This document shows, in pieces, positions 23,064 through 36,238 of a DNA stretch of 64,000 nucleotides (within the stretch, counting starts at the first letter, position 1; each line of letters begins with the position of its first letter). The DNA is from Siderastrea siderea (Eukaryota; Cnidaria; Anthozoa; Scleractinia; Rhizangiidae). The notes under the pieces are model-generated. The model was not told where the DNA came from, did not search any database, and worked only from the letters and a program-made list of their open reading frames with translations. Made by a program: the position numbers and the translations under genes. The stretch covers positions 47,937,701-48,001,700 of the forward strand of contig OZ034969.1 of NCBI GenBank assembly GCA_964030785.1, given 5' to 3'.

Positions 23064-23412
23064 TTAAGTTTATTGGTCGTGACCCTCACTGGTACACACG
23101 TAGGGTCAAAGAGGCTATCCATATAAGACTTCATCGTAATAACATCAATAGAGATAGTGGAATCGAAATTCCTGAAGCTTCGATACCTACGATCAGAAAG
23201 CACAACAGCCGACCAATCACAAAGCGGACCTGTGAGGGAACAACATCTAATAGTCGGAATAATAATGAGGATCGAAACGCACCACTAGCAGCGAACCATC
23301 ATGCCACAAATAGCGAACGTAAACGATCGACCTCATCGCCTAATGAAGACTAGCGGTATTGCAGTCGAAACGTCGCGATCAACAACTCAAAGCGATTCCA
23401 TCGTGAGACAAA
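23064..23412 (+). mobile_element. Penelope-like element 3' end, right inverted arm
   Basis: Encodes EVKFIGRDPHWYTRRVKEAI and the following tail on the + strand, and is separated from its mirror copy by a 36-bp spacer. Its hammerhead core at 23340-23371 reads CUAAUGA ... GAAAC, with a G-to-A change at a position essential in known ribozymes, so this arm's motif is probably dead. Confidence 0.7.
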
Positions 23413-24519
23413 CGAATAAACGTTCATCTCACCTTCTTTATCGCTTGTTTTTAATTGATTATACTGTTATTCATGGCACTTGAGAGACACATAAACAAGT
23501 TTTAACTGCAGTTTGGCAGGAAATCGCTTAAAACAGGTCTAGCCTTGAAGAAGAAAAATTTAGGTTGTTGATCACGCGACGGAACTCCATCGGCAAATCC
23601 AAAAAAAATTGCACTCCACTCTGCTTATGTACACTGTACTGGCGTTAGTTACACTGCAAAATAATTAAAATTTACATCCCGTGTCACTCGATCGGCTAAC
23701 CCTGAAACGGGGATATCAACGCTGAAATACTACGTAAAATTAACAGCCGCTTAAATTTCTTCCAGACGAGCTAATAATATCCTTTTCCGGTAGGAGATTT
23801 AGGCCGCATTTACATATTCCGTTTTTGCGACGATGAGTACCTTCTGCCATAAAAAAGTAAAACAGCCTGAATTGTACCGACGTCGGATTTTGGACCAGTA
23901 TCTAGCCTACGAGCAGTCTCTTTTCACTCAAGGCTAGTCAAGCGAAAAGATCACCCGAACATGTCGAACATGAACATGCTCATAACGCAGGCATCACGTT
24001 TTCACGCTGCAGGTGATTTTCGCGCTCGCTCGCGTCTCTCGCGTGTCATTTGTGCCATGTCTTCTCGTATACTTTCCGGTATCATGTAAAATAAATACAT
24101 CGCAAACCAAAATAAACTCACACCAATTTGAAAGCGCACCGGCATAAGCACCTCCAATTTTATTCTGGTTCCAACTTGCGAAATACGGACAATATACGGT
24201 AACGCAGGGCTCCAGACTAACTGAAGGGTTTTGAAGTACTTTTGGTGCATTGAGAAATGGGCACAAGCATCAGCAAAGGAAAACATTACGTCAACAGAAA
24301 ACAAAGTGACCATTTAGCAGGCAGGCGTGAAATACACGGGCTTTGGGTACGATAATAAAATAAGGCAATAATTCCAAACCGTTTTTACAGGGGCTTATCT
24401 TTGAGGTAGGATTGTTTTTTTTGGGGGGGGGGGGGGGGTGCAAGACAAAAACCATTTCTTCTTCATTAAATTGGAGGGCAATTCTTCAGAAAAAGTACGG
24501 AAAATGTCATCTATTTTAG

Positions 24520-25270
24520 TGTGACTTTGAATGTTCCAAATCCCAGAAGCGCCCAGACATACAGTGCTGCCAGGACTCCAACTTGGATAAACCAGAAAGG
24601 ATGTACGACATTTGTCTAAAATTTTGTCTCAAAATGTTTATTACGTTGCATATCCCAGAAGTGCTCAGGCATACGGTGATGCCAGGACTCCAACCTTGGT
24701 GAACCAGAAAAAGATATACATTTCTCTTAAATTTTGTCTCAAAATGTTTATTATGTTGCATATCCCAGAAGCGCTCAGGCATATGGTGATGCCAGGACTC
24801 CAACCTCTGTGAACCAGAAAAAGATATCAACATTTGTCTAAAATTGTGCCAAAATGTTTACTATGTTACATATCCCAGAAGCGCTCAGGCATACGGTAAT
24901 GCCAGGACTCCAACCTGGGTGAACCAGAAAAGATATCAACGTTTGTCTAAACTTTTGTCTCAAAATGTTTATTATGTTGCATATCCCAGAAGCGCTCAGG
25001 CATACGGTGTTGCCAGGACTCCAACCTGGGTAAACCAGAAAAAGATATCAACATTTGTTTCAAATTTTGTCTTAATATGTTCATTATGTTGTACATCCCA
25101 GAAGTGCTCAGGCCTACGGTGATGCCAGGACTCCAACCTGGGTGAACCAGAAAAAGATATACAACATTTCTCTTAAATTTTGTCTCAAAATGTTTATTAT
25201 GTTGCATATCCCAGAAGTGCTCAGGCATATAGGTGATGCCAGGACTCCAACCTGGCTGAACGAGAAAAGG
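24520..25270. repeat. Minisatellite, about 6-7 units of roughly 110 bp
   Basis: The unit contains TTATGTTGCATATCCCAGAA, CGCTCAGGCAT, GCCAGGACTCCAACC and GAACCAGAAAAAGATAT. Units are highly alike, with small indels. ORFs on either strand here are repeat translations. Confidence 0.95.
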
Positions 25271-26264
25271 TATTCAAATACGCGTGTCAAATCAATTATG
25301 TTATTTGTAATGCACAGTGTATAACAGGGCTTCTTGTTTACTTGTTTATTTTCTTACGAAAGAGTTCACAGGTGTTTAGTTTATCTGTTTTGTTAAGGAC
25401 CTCTTTGAAAACCACATTTGTGAAAGAGCTTCCTTTCTTTAAAAATAAATATAAACGTGGCGCGCGCTTACACCGGCAGCCCATCACGCGCGACCCACGT
25501 TTCCATGCGGTGGGCGATTTTGGCGCTCGCTGCCGGTGTGTTGTTTTCGCTCGATTATCCCTGAAAGGAGAGACTGCGAGCGAACGGACGCAAGCGTTTA
25601 TCTGATCTACAGAAAACGATCGAATGAATAACTTACCTGGCTGTACGGTTATTTCGATTGACTACCAGCTACATCTTACAGTCGATTCGCTGCATTACCT
25701 GAAGACGTTTCGCTGTAGTGATCTGTTGTCTGTACTGCATTGTTTGTAAATAATTTTCGCCAATATCACGCTTGGTTGCTTTCATTTGTAACGCGGAATG
25801 GCAAAACAACACCGAATAAGAATTAGCTCTTCTTTGTTAACTCTCCGATCAGAAAGACCAGAGAGTCCGCCATGTCTGGGAGCTGGCCTCTTGGCCACTG
25901 TGTTAAAAAAAACTTGCCAGTAAACAGACTACACTGAAACGCCACATTTCACACATCTTCTAAATTAGCTAAAAATCACTCCCTGAAACGCTTGTAGAGA
26001 GTTCCAACCCGCGGATTATCGAAAGCATCTATTCGCAGAAGGAAAGGAGTGAAAGATTGAATAATCAAATTTTCCCGCTCTTGTCAAAATATTTATTAAA
26101 TCCAACCTCTTTAGAACTCTATGTCAAAAGAGCCCTATTGAAACGCTGCGGGAGTGAAACCGCAAGTCAAAAACGATGATGGCTAACTTGCAAGCCCGTG
26201 ACGTCAATCCCTAGCAATCAGACCTTGAGAATTTTTAAACTTCCAGTTCTCTCTGCCTCGTCAT
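25271..26264 (+). other. Unassigned intronic DNA
   Basis: Contains a GC-richer patch at 25450-25600 and no recognisable coding domain, RNA or repeat structure. It belongs to the insertion that is absent from the paralogous introns. Confidence 0.4.
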
Positions 26265-27378
26265 GCTTAAACAGTTAATTTTATCCTTACTATCAAAAAG
26301 CTTCTCTCATTCAGTTAGACTTTTCACACATAAGCTGTTACCTTAGTTTTGGCTGATAGTTTATTTCTCGCAACTCCATGTCACGCAATCCAAGAAAAAA
26401 GGTAAAAAACCTAAAATGGAATGTAAACATAATGGACTAAGTTTTAGCCGAACTGACAGAAGAACAACATCTTTGTTCCACAGAAAGCTAGTTCATTCTA
26501 CGTTATGTACCACATTTTGGCTCATTCAGTCAACGCAGACAAGTAAAACAGGATTTTAGATGACACCATGCAATTTGAGACGCCGTAAACAACGAAGGTT
26601 TCGGAAAACAAATTCACCTACCTTCGCGTTGTTTTGAAAGTACCTTCTACAACAACAACAGGAAAGCCAGCACTAGAGATGACGAAAGCAAAGACATCAA
26701 TAAAACTTCGAAAAGAGCCACTCTCTGCTACAACTCGATTCTAAGGGGAAATAACGACCCAACGAAAGGTGGCCGGAAACTTGAGTGACTGCAACCTGAT
26801 AACAATACTATATCCCTTTAAGCTAAGAAAAGGCTTTTTTGCGTTCTTCTAGGATTTAAAGAACCATAGCGCGATGTCCACCATTTTCTGTGCCACTGGA
26901 TATCAGTGAATTAAAATTCTGCGACATCCTATCCGAAATTAGCTACCTCAACCAATTTTGTGGGGAAGGTTGAAACATTTTACAATGCTTTTGTTTCCCT
27001 CCCCTCCCCTCTTTTCAATGTTGGATTTCAACGGACTTTTCCTCTGCAGTATTGTCTGTCAAACATTCAACATTGAAACGGGGATGAGGGAACTGGACTG
27101 AATATTTAGACACGATGAATTAAATCTTACGAAAATTCTGTTCAAGTTCAAACCTTCCCAACAACTTCTGACGAACGGTGTAGTTTAAGTCTTCAATTGA
27201 CTTCACACCTCCCCAAATTACTTGCAGTTAAATATATGTAGCAGGTTATTATTACTTTGCTTGTACATTTGATTTCATTTGATTATATTTATTATGAATC
27301 AAGATAAAAGCAGCTAATCCTTTCAGGTTGCAGGTTACTTAATAGCCTGCTGAATTTATGTTTTAATCTTTCTTGCAG

Positions 27379-27450
27379 GACTTTACATGGGAATAAGATT
27401 CAGATTCTACCTCCTGACATATTTAACAATCTGTCAGAGTTAGGCGGCTT
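27379..27450 (+). CDS. LRR exon 7 (single LRR, lineage A)
   Basis: A 72-bp phase-2 exon between TTTCTTGCAG and GTAAGT. It encodes TLHGNKIQILPPDIF, then NNLSELGG and the split Leu. Its closest relatives are exons 9 and 11 (46568 and 51834), which occupy the same place in the tandem units. Confidence 0.85.
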
Positions 27451-27564
27451 GTAAGTTTGTCGCAAACTTGTTTTGTTTGTTATAAAAAATGATGAGTCGT
27501 TCATCGATCCAGTCACGATCGACAAACTTGTGACATGAACAGAGATCAGCACTACAATTATTAC

Positions 27565-27790
27565 AAATTTCGCATTCAAGATCAGTGTGGCGTAATGGAC
27601 ATTGCGTTTACCAACGAAGCACACGTCTGGGCTCGATTCTCAGAGGGGAGGGAATAATTCTATTTGTTTTTACGTCTTTCAAGACCATATACGCCATATT
27701 TAACGGCTTCAATGAGAGTATTTTCAGCAATTAATAAGTACCAGCGAAAAGAGAAAGTGTGGCGCTCCGCTTTTATGATTGACTTAATCT
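27565..27790 (+). mobile_element. Truncated copy of the tRNA-headed SINE
   Basis: Matches the 3' two-thirds of 12880-13190 (GTGGCGTAATGGACATTGCG, then a GGCTCGATTCT B-box-like site and the GGCGCTCCGCTTTTATG end). Confidence 0.6.
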
Positions 27791-28042
27791 AAATATTAGA
27801 TGCAATAACTAGGACCCTACTCACACTAACCCTAAACCTCTACACCACTGAATATAATCACCTGGGACTGTTACATTTTAAAAGTTGATTCTGTTAGCTG
27901 ACCTATACGTTACGTAAGAGCAAACCCCAGGCCTCCATATGACAGCAAACCAGATTCGATCTCAGTCTCTTTCTGTCAAGGGCCCTATGATCTATCCTTT
28001 CCAGTTTTCACCGCTGAGTTTATTTTTGTAATTTTCCTACAG

Positions 28043-28114
28043 GTATTTGCATGAGAATGAGATTCAGATTCTACCTCCTGACATATTCAATAATCTGTTA
28101 GAGTTGAAGCGGTT
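28043..28114 (+). CDS. LRR exon 8 (single LRR, lineage B; second copy of the B exon)
   Basis: A 72-bp phase-2 exon between TTTTCCTACAG and GTAAGT. It encodes YLHENEIQILPPDIF, then NNLLELKR and the split Leu. It lies 664 bp after exon 7, close to the 674 bp between exons 5 and 6. Confidence 0.85.
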
Positions 28115-28497
28115 GTAAGTTTGTCTCGTATATTTTTTTGTTTATTATCAGTAGTAATATAAGCACTGCATGAGCCCCTTTTTGCGATTGTTTCTTATTA
28201 AACGTGGGGTGGAAAGAATATGACGTCATGATAGGAGTGAGATGGTTTCTCATTTAAAACAAGGTGGCATCTTATTCAACGGAAAGTTTATTTACGTGTA
28301 CCGTTTTCGGCGTCACTTCATCAGGCTCTTGATTGGTTGTTATTACTCAACAAATGCATCCATTGGTTGCCTTTGTAAAGGCAAAAAAAAACGGAAAAGA
28401 AAGCCACCGTGCTTTATTTCTCATCACCATGAAAAGACGACTTAACTAATTGACGATCAAGGATTTGATCAGTCATCACATACAATCCCCCTGGAGA

Positions 28498-28617
28498 ATG
28501 GCAGCAAATCAGTTGAGTGCTTTTGATATCTTGAGGTCTCCCGAAACGATGATGGACAAGATAGTTGAATCGTTGGAAAGTAACCTCGCAGATGACGATG
28601 GATTCCTGCTATTATAG
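28498..28617 (+). pseudogene. Coiled-coil module, 5' ORF, copy 2 (in-frame stop)
   Basis: Same ATG and MAANQLSAFDILRSPETMMD start as the other copies, but a TAG at 28615-28617 replaces a conserved codon after 39 residues. The copy appears to be decaying. Confidence 0.45.
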
Positions 28618-29170
28618 TTGGTTCCACAACGGATGATGAAGACTGTTGTTTTTGGCCTATTAACTTTCGCTTTTTCTAGTCTGCTCTTTAGGCTAAGGCT
28701 TGCCTTGCAAGCTCTGCCAAAATGTCATAATCTGTCAACAAAATGATAGCACTACCTTCATTAGCTTTAAAATAGAGTATCTAAGTTGCTTTTGATACTA
28801 GTATTCATCTCGTTTTCCGTGGCGGCAGTACGTAGGCGATCGCAGTCCAATACGAAGAAATAAGCGAGCTTGTTACGGTCACTGGACGGAAGACTACGTC
28901 ACAAAGCATGGATGAAATGAAATTGTTTATTTACCGTGGGTAGATCACTGTGTCTGAGTTTGCCTTGATTTGGTTTAAGTGATTTTCCCACGATCATGTG
29001 AGTAATGGCGTCATTTCACGATGGTCACTTTACCTATATTTGTAAACTTCTGTTCTATTTCGTCCCAGAACATATAGTTATTACATTTGAGGCCATCTGT
29101 TATTACATTGGAGGCACATTATTACACTTGTGGCCTGAACACTGTTCCCTCTGTCCAACGCATGATTAAG

Positions 29171-29602
29171 AAGGTTCCCTTTATGATGCGAACAAATTAA
29201 TGGAGAAACAGCAAGAAGAAATTCGTAACTTGATGAATCAATTTAAGTTACTTGAAGAAGAAAAGATCAAGATGGTATCTGTTGCAAATGACGACCTTCA
29301 TCGTCAAGAAGCATTAACGGTGGATAGCTATAATATTTGTCATTCCCAACACACTGCCTTTATCAATTTTCTCATTGAAGCAAACACTGCTCGTCGATTA
29401 GCAGAAACGATTGCTGCCCCCTGGCGCCAACGTTTTGAAAAAAAGAGATATCGAACAAATACTTTTCAATCTGTTCAAATCACTAGAACTTGACGGCGTC
29501 GGCGAAATCGTTTTGTCTGAAGCGGAATTATTGCAATTTAAAGCAGGCTTCTTTTATAGCTCGTCACATAAATTATCGAATGTACGTGATCCTTTTGTTT
29601 GA
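29171..29602 (+). pseudogene. Coiled-coil module, 3' ORF, copy 2
   Basis: Reads EEIRNLMNQFKLLEEEKIKM, then SVANDDLHRQEALTVDSYN and ANTARRLAETIAAPWRQRFE, then shifts frame near 29440 into RDIEQILFNLF, SLELDGVGEIVLSEAELLQF. It is the longest version of the module's C-terminus. The acceptor-like site is altered to TTAAG. Its function is unknown. Confidence 0.5.
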
Positions 29603-30726
29603 TAAGCGCCAATCGAATTGTTTATTGTCTGAAACATAAAGTGGCTGTGTGCTTACTATTAAAAAGATAATTAACTTGAAGCTTTGCTTTTTCAAAATCA
29701 TATTTCCTGTGTTACAATCCACTTGTTTCAAAAGCAGGTTTTTTTGCGTGACCCTCAATTTGATCGTAACTTTTCTCTGGCGTGAAATGTTTTCATTGCT
29801 AAATTTATCGGGCCATTCTTGCTACTTGGTAATTAAAAGAGCTTTGTTTTGCCCCATAAAAAGATTATTTTAATCGCATTATTAATGTTTTTAATGGATT
29901 TTAAAAATGGCATCTGCAGATGGGGGCAAAGACAGAGGTAAGAGTTCTACATCATCGACCTTCGTTGTCTTAAACAGTTAATATATCCTTACTATCAAAG
30001 GGCTTCTCTCCTTCAGTTAGACTTTTCACACATCAGCAGTTACCATAGTTTTGGCTGAGCAGTTTATGTCTCGAAACTCCATGTCACGCAATCCAAGAAA
30101 AAGGTAAAAAAAAACTTATTAAAAATTGAATGGAAACATAATGGACTTAGTTTCCGCCGAACTAACAGAAGAACAACGTCTTTGTTCCACAGAAAGCTAG
30201 TTCATTCTAGGTTATGTGCCACATTTTGGCTCATTCCGTAAATGCAGTCAGGTAAAACAATATTTCAGATGACACCATGCAATTTGAGGCACCGTAAACA
30301 ACGAAGGTTTCGGAAAACAAATTCACATACCTTGGCGTTGTTTTGAAAATACTTTCTGCAACAACAACAGGAAAGCCAGCACTCGAGATGACGAAAGCAA
30401 TGAAACTTCGAAAAGTGCCGCTCTCTGCTACAATTCGATTCTAAGGAGAAATGACTACCTTACGAAAGGTGGCCGGAAACTAGTGTGACTGGCCGAACTG
30501 GTAGCACTTATACTGTATTACTTTGAGCTTCTTCTAGGATTTAAAGAGCCATAGTCAGCTACATTGCTATGCATGCATCGAGTGCGATGTCCACCATTTT
30601 CTGTGCCATTGAAAATCAGTGAATTAAAATTCTGCGGCCTCCTATCCGAATCAGCTACCTCAACCAATTTTGTTGGGAAGGTTGTCACGTTTTACCATGC
30701 ATACTATCGACAATTTTAAGAGACCA
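29603..30726 (+). other. Shared long-intron sequence, no recognised gene
   Basis: Aligns with 48480-49178 plus 51124-51560 (copy 3) and with 26265-26990 (copy 1). No domain or RNA was recognised. Confidence 0.5.
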
Positions 30727-31150
30727 CTTAAGAGTCCCTGTCTGGGAAAACCGGGCAGAGGTCGGAAGAAGGGGGTCGGCCAATCTCCACCATATATCAG
30801 CTGTTTGTTTTCCTTATGGAACTAGTATCCATGGTAACATTCATTTGTTGATTGACGTTATTGTTTTCGAAAAGAGACCACCCCCAAAAAAACTGCCTCA
30901 GTGGGGTGGTGAAAGTAGTGATTTTGAGGCAACTTCAGCAGTGAATATCTTCTGAACTAATTACGCTGCAGAAATGAAATGGCACATGTGTAACACTTGT
31001 CGTTTTCGTATTAAAGTGAATGGTAGGGCAAAGGTTAACTTTCTTTTATTAACGTTCTGCGAGGCAACTTATAAATCCCCCCTTCACGACATTTCCGAAA
31101 ATCGCAAAATAAGCCTTTTTCACAAGGCTGTTTCTCAAGAGTCCGGGAAG
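30727..31150 (+). repeat. Left TIR of the 5.9-kb element
   Basis: Reverse complement of 36239-36668, with moderate divergence. Confidence 0.75.
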
Positions 31151-33537
31151 GTACAAATACTTATTGCAGATACTTATTGCAGATTACTCAACAAATGTAG
31201 CAAAATGTTTTAAGCCAAGGTTAAAATTGGGCCGGCAAATTCGAATTTTTTAACGGATCGTTATTTTCACCGCATTGTTAAATATTGTTGATTTTCAACT
31301 GTCTCGGGTACTTCACCGTACTTCAGGACCAACATATTGATTCACTTTGCTGTCGATCTCTTTATTCCAATTTCCAGTCGTAAAATGTTCTCGACAATGT
31401 GTATAAAGCTTATTCTTACAATGCGCTGCCATAATGTAGGTGTTTCCCGTTTTTTCGAACCTGAATTCAAAGGCATTGTCACGCAAAGAGAATTGCGTGA
31501 CACAAGACCAACTGAGCGATCTCGTGGATTAAAAGAATGGTTTTGCTGTCTTGATGTTAGCTAATAATTCGGTCAATAAGTCCGTAAAAACCTTCCATTT
31601 TGTGAATAGGTGACAATTCCGCAAAAAATCCATTCTGTGAGTGAGTGAAAATTCCATTAATGGCAAAACAGAGGTTGGTAGGGGGCGTGCTCTCATAATA
31701 TTACTCGTCATCTGCAGATTTCGCGATTATGAGTTTAACCAAGTCTGGAGAGTAAATAACTCACGTTTCCTACAGCGAGATATCCCAGTCCTACTCTTCA
31801 GATTAACCCTCTTGCAACTGTTTCAATGTTTTAATTACATACTTTTTTATACCGTTTACGCTGCTATCGTGCGTTTTTATCGCACAAAGTAGAAAATGGT
31901 ACTAAAATAAAAACAAAGCCCTTTCTGTAATTCCAGTAGCGTGCATTTCTTTTTTTTTTTTTACTTATTGCTGCTTCAAAATAGTTGTTTCATACGGCAT
32001 TTACCACATGGTTGTACAGGAATAAAGGAAGTTGAAACTGACAACGTTGTTCGTTTCTTTGTCAGATTTGTCGGATTGATCGATCGTGATGTCTTTGCAA
32101 TTGTAAAAGCATTAACTCCGAGTTTCGTGATTTCAAAAAAAATTCATAACGTAGTGGCGTGCTCATTTTCTTTCCCGCTCTCTCAGTGCGGTGCGACTAC
32201 AGAATATGCGGCGAATGCCACCACAATTCCATTGCTTATTTGCAAGAACGATGGCAGTTTTTATTTACCACCAACTGGGGCAAGTGGCGCTCGTGTCTTC
32301 CCAAATCACAGACGTTGAGCTTATTTTCAACAGAGCTAAACTTTTTATTTCCCCGTAAAGAAGATACCAGCAACATGACAATTTGCCCTCGGCATTAAGG
32401 AAGCAACTAACGGTAAATTGGCCGGTCTCTAAAGCTGCCACTTGCCGTTACCCTTCACATCAAAAACGGCGAAGAAGAACCGTATGGAACGGGAAACTGC
32501 GAAGAATAACAAAGTAAGTATCCGAAGAAATATTCTGGATGTATGACACAGTCGTTCTGATTGGTGAAGGTAAGACTGACAATTTCCTAAGGTTGTAATT
32601 TGTAGTTGGTTGTAGCGAAGAAGGTATCTGTTGTCCCGCAAGTCAGTTGTGAATCAGTAACACGATAATCAGGTCAAAAATAAACAGTTTTAATTTGATC
32701 AGTTAGTTCGGGGATCCATAGTTCGAATATTTTTTCAGTTTTGTCATTCGTGATAGAGTTCCACAGAGTATACTAAACGTACTGAGTTTGAATGAAATCC
32801 CATTTCTTGTTGGTACTTTGATATTTATTAAAGCAAACAGGTCTGAAGATCAAATTCAAAACACCCATGTTTCCGATTCTAACTTGAAGACGTGAAATAG
32901 GCGCTTTAATTTGTCGCTATGAATCGCAAAATATAGGATTTCTATCGTGATTTATTTATACTCTTCTTTATTATGTACTGATTCTATCTAAATGAATGAC
33001 ATAAGCTGCAAAAAATTACTAAAAAGGAGGCCTATTTGCGTTTAAATAAACGCATCAATCTTATATGGAGTTCGGCATTTTATTTATTTTATTTACTTTT
33101 TTGCTGATAGCAGGGAAGCCGCTACATGGCCCCGGACCAAAGCTTATAGAAGCACTGTGGACTTCAATACGCTGTATCGCAGAAAGAAGCACTATGACCC
33201 CCCACCCCCCCCCCCCCCCACCCTTGATTTCTCTGTCTTTCTGACATGAGTTCCTCGTTATCTATCTGCAGCAAAATTTTTTAAAAAATCTGAACGTGGA
33301 AAAATTAGTATTTGAGGAGCGAACGTCCTTAACTCAGCTTGTGTTTGATTCTATTCCTTGTAAAGAACAGGGGCGAATCCAGCTTCTTCTTATGGAGATA
33401 TTGCAATTTAAAAACGTTTCTAACAAATTTGTCAAAAGAACTCAAACCCATTCACTTAACCCGTAAACACACACAAGAGTTACTGCACCACATTCACTTT
33501 TTGCGGTCTTCTTGAGAGGTGTCACGAGATATTAAGT

Positions 33538-33762
33538 TTGCGAATAATAGTGCGGGGAAGCTGCTGCTTCAACGAAATGAATGGCACTGCTCAGCAGATC
33601 AGCAGACTTGCCGCAGAACAAAGAAAGAGGCCATCTGAACAAGCTAGAGAGCCGGAAGAGCAGTCTAAAGACGACGAGGAAAATTTGGAAAGAGAATATG
33701 ACCTGGCACAGATGAGAAAGGCTGTTTCTGTCAAGAAATTAATCTTCCCCACCCCCTATTAG
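33538..33762 (+). CDS. Charged, coiled-coil-like ORF inside the 5.9-kb transposon
   Basis: 74 codons; the central stretch (RLAAEQRKRPSEQAREPEEQ, then DDEENLEREYDLAQMRKAV) is strongly charged with helical periodicity. It could be an exon of the transposon's own protein. No catalytic motif is seen, and the start codon is uncertain. Confidence 0.3.
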   Translation: MRIIVRGSCCFNEMNGTAQQISRLAAEQRKRPSEQAREPEEQSKDDEENLEREYDLAQMRKAVSVKKLIFPTPY

Positions 33763-36238
33763 AATACGAAGGTGATAACTTGTGTGACTTACACAAGAGA
33801 ACAAATTTCAGGCGAAATACAAGATCAAAGATCTGCAAGACATTTGCAAGCATTTTGACTTACCCGTCGGTGGCCCTCAAAACAGAAAGGCGACTTGCAT
33901 TTCTGCAATTTCAGCGCTCCTGCTTCGTTGTTTATGCTCGGAGAAAGAATAAAAAGCACAGTCGAAATACTGATACATACGACTGAAGCGCTTTCCATTT
34001 TTTTTAAGAGTCACTTTAAAGTCCGGGGGGTATACTCCTTCACTAAAATAAGCTATATTAAGGTATGTGCGGCGTCAAAGGGTATGGACTTTGAGCTGTT
34101 TTGGTCTGAAATAGGGTATGGATTTTACCCGTTTTGGTCTGAAAGAGGGTTAGGTTTTGTCCTTTGGTCTGGAATTAGGTACTATTGTTAGAAGAAGCTA
34201 CTTTTTATTATTATTCATCTCTTGAGAAGTGCGGTTTGATAAATATTTGAAACCCTTCTCAATTGTTTACGTAAACTGAAGCACTTCCTGGGCAGCTGCC
34301 ATCATGTATCAGAGTGTACATGTACGTGCTGCAACGGCTTGGTCTGAAACAACGAATCGAATTCTTGGTCAGTTTTGAAACAGGGTTGTCAAAGTAACCG
34401 ATATATTCTGGTTTGAAAAAGCGAATGGGTTTTGAGTAGCGCATCGCACACTCCGACCCAGTCAAATTTTCGGGGATTTTTCAAGGGGCTGAAGTCCACT
34501 GGAACGGACATTACCAGGGAAAATTCAAAAAACTGTTGCGTTGTATCGAAAAACGGATCATCATTCAACCAAGAAAAAAGAGAATGGCGGAAATAGGTTT
34601 AACTTTTTCCTGGAGGTTGCTGGAATGCGAAAATCATTGTTCAGTGCTCCTCTTGCGCGGGAAGATACTCCGAATATAAGATATGAGGTCTTGTTGTCGA
34701 ATAGAAATTTGACAACGCCCCGGAATAGTAATTCAGAAACCGGTGGAAAACAAACTAAAACTGAGAAACGAGTCTGTTTACAACTATCGTTCTGTTGATT
34801 TAAAGACACTTCTTTCCCGGTTTTCCTTAGGTTTATTGTTTATTACTATTATTCAGTCTCATGTATTAAATATTAGTCGAAAATACCACGAAGACATAGA
34901 ACAATCTTTATTGTAACGGCAAGGACAATTTACCATCAAGCTATAAATACGTATTTCAGTTTAGTTTGTATGACTGAACTGTGGATTTTCCCATACGGAT
35001 CGCTAAAATGGGTTACTCAATTCAAATGTTATCAGTGAGTCGAGTTTTCGAAAAATGCTTAAAGGGAAAACAATTTTAACGAAGGAGAAACCATTTTCCT
35101 AGCAGGTGTCTCGGACAACTACAACTTGGCACTGACCTTTGCAAAAATAAAAAATTATGTTTGTACTTATTTTCATCTTTGTTGCGGGCGCTTGCCAAAA
35201 TAAATAAGCCTGCTGCCTGCGGCTCGGCTTGGAAAAAAAAAGAAAAAGACCAACTGGATATAGTTTCCCCTGAGGTACCGAACTAGCTACAATACCAGAC
35301 AAACATAGTGGGGACACTTCAACTAAACGCTATCTTTTTCCTTTTCGTGCTCTCCTTCTTCCTCTCAATGTTGTTAACCGCAGTTTAGTCATCATATCTT
35401 GTACGCCAACATTGAGGGGGCAGGCAGACAGGAAAGTGTCCCAACAATTCTGACTGATAGTGTAGTTCTGAGAACTTCAATGATAATCGGACCATCGGCT
35501 AGCACTTGGCGAGGGTGGGTGGGTGGAGAACTGTTGCATTCGTCAGGCTACCAAGCTTTTTCTCTCTGAAATATGTGAGGAATTTACCCAAACTTGAGTT
35601 AATTCAGCTTATAGATAACTAAGAAACCTGTTTTCATCGCCAAGAAAAAACCATGGAATCGCTACATCGTCACGGAAATGTTTGACCGCCGACGGTGTTT
35701 GTTTTGGGAAACTATGATTAGGTGGATTCAAAACCACCAGGCACAGGACTTCACTACGACCAAGGAACTATTGACATCACGGCAAAGAAAAACGATTCAG
35801 ATAATCTACAGGCTGCTGCTTTGCCAGAAGCCAGACGCTTTAAAGGCTAAAGAACAGCCATTGTTAGCAACAAGGCTCATTGACTACAGTATAATTTGTC
35901 ACACAATTCTTCAAACGTGACGTTGTGTTTGCATTTGAATTCGAATTTATAAACTGTCTAAAAATGGAGAATTCACGAATAATATAGCAAGGTACTTTAA
36001 ACACTGGTTTTATGTACATTCTCGAACAGTTTATGAGTGGGAATTGAAGCAACACGATCGAAAGTGTAAAGAATGCTATGACGGTACTGGAGTTGCCGAG
36101 GCAGTTGAAAATCAACAGTGCGGTAGAAACAGCGAACCTTTGGAAAACTTTGATTGGTTGGCCCAATTTTAACTTTGGCTGAAAACATCTTCCTATGTTT
36201 GGTGAGTAATCTACAATAAGTGTTATATTTGTATCCTC

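Larger units (their letters stand above)
21945..26265. mobile_element. Composite insertion of about 4.3 kb in copy 1 of the long intron
   Basis: Copy 1 departs from copies 2 and 3 near 21937-21945, after TTTCTCTGGCG, and rejoins them near 26265 at CTTAAACAGTTAATT. Between lie a Penelope inverted repeat (22685-23412), about 1.1 kb without recognisable features (23413-24520; a poly-G run at 24423-24439) and a minisatellite (24520-25270). It was probably built by several insertions; exact ends were not found. Confidence 0.6.
13435..27378 (+). repeat. Copy 1 of the triplicated LRR-exon plus long-intron unit
   Basis: The B exon and following intron align to copies 2 and 3, with insertions removed: 13435-14582 and 21389 to about 21945 match 28043-29820 and 47039-48740, and about 26265-27378 matches the later parts. 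The copy is expanded to about 14 kb by a Gypsy element (14588-21383) and by about 4.3 kb of material at 21945-26265. It ends at the A exon at 27379. Confidence 0.8.

Noticed and set aside
24520..25270. CRISPR-like array
   Set aside because: Units are contiguous near-identical tandem repeats without unique spacers, and the genome is eukaryotic.
24516..25324. ORFs on both strands over the roughly 110-bp repeats
   Set aside because: Repeat translations on both strands.
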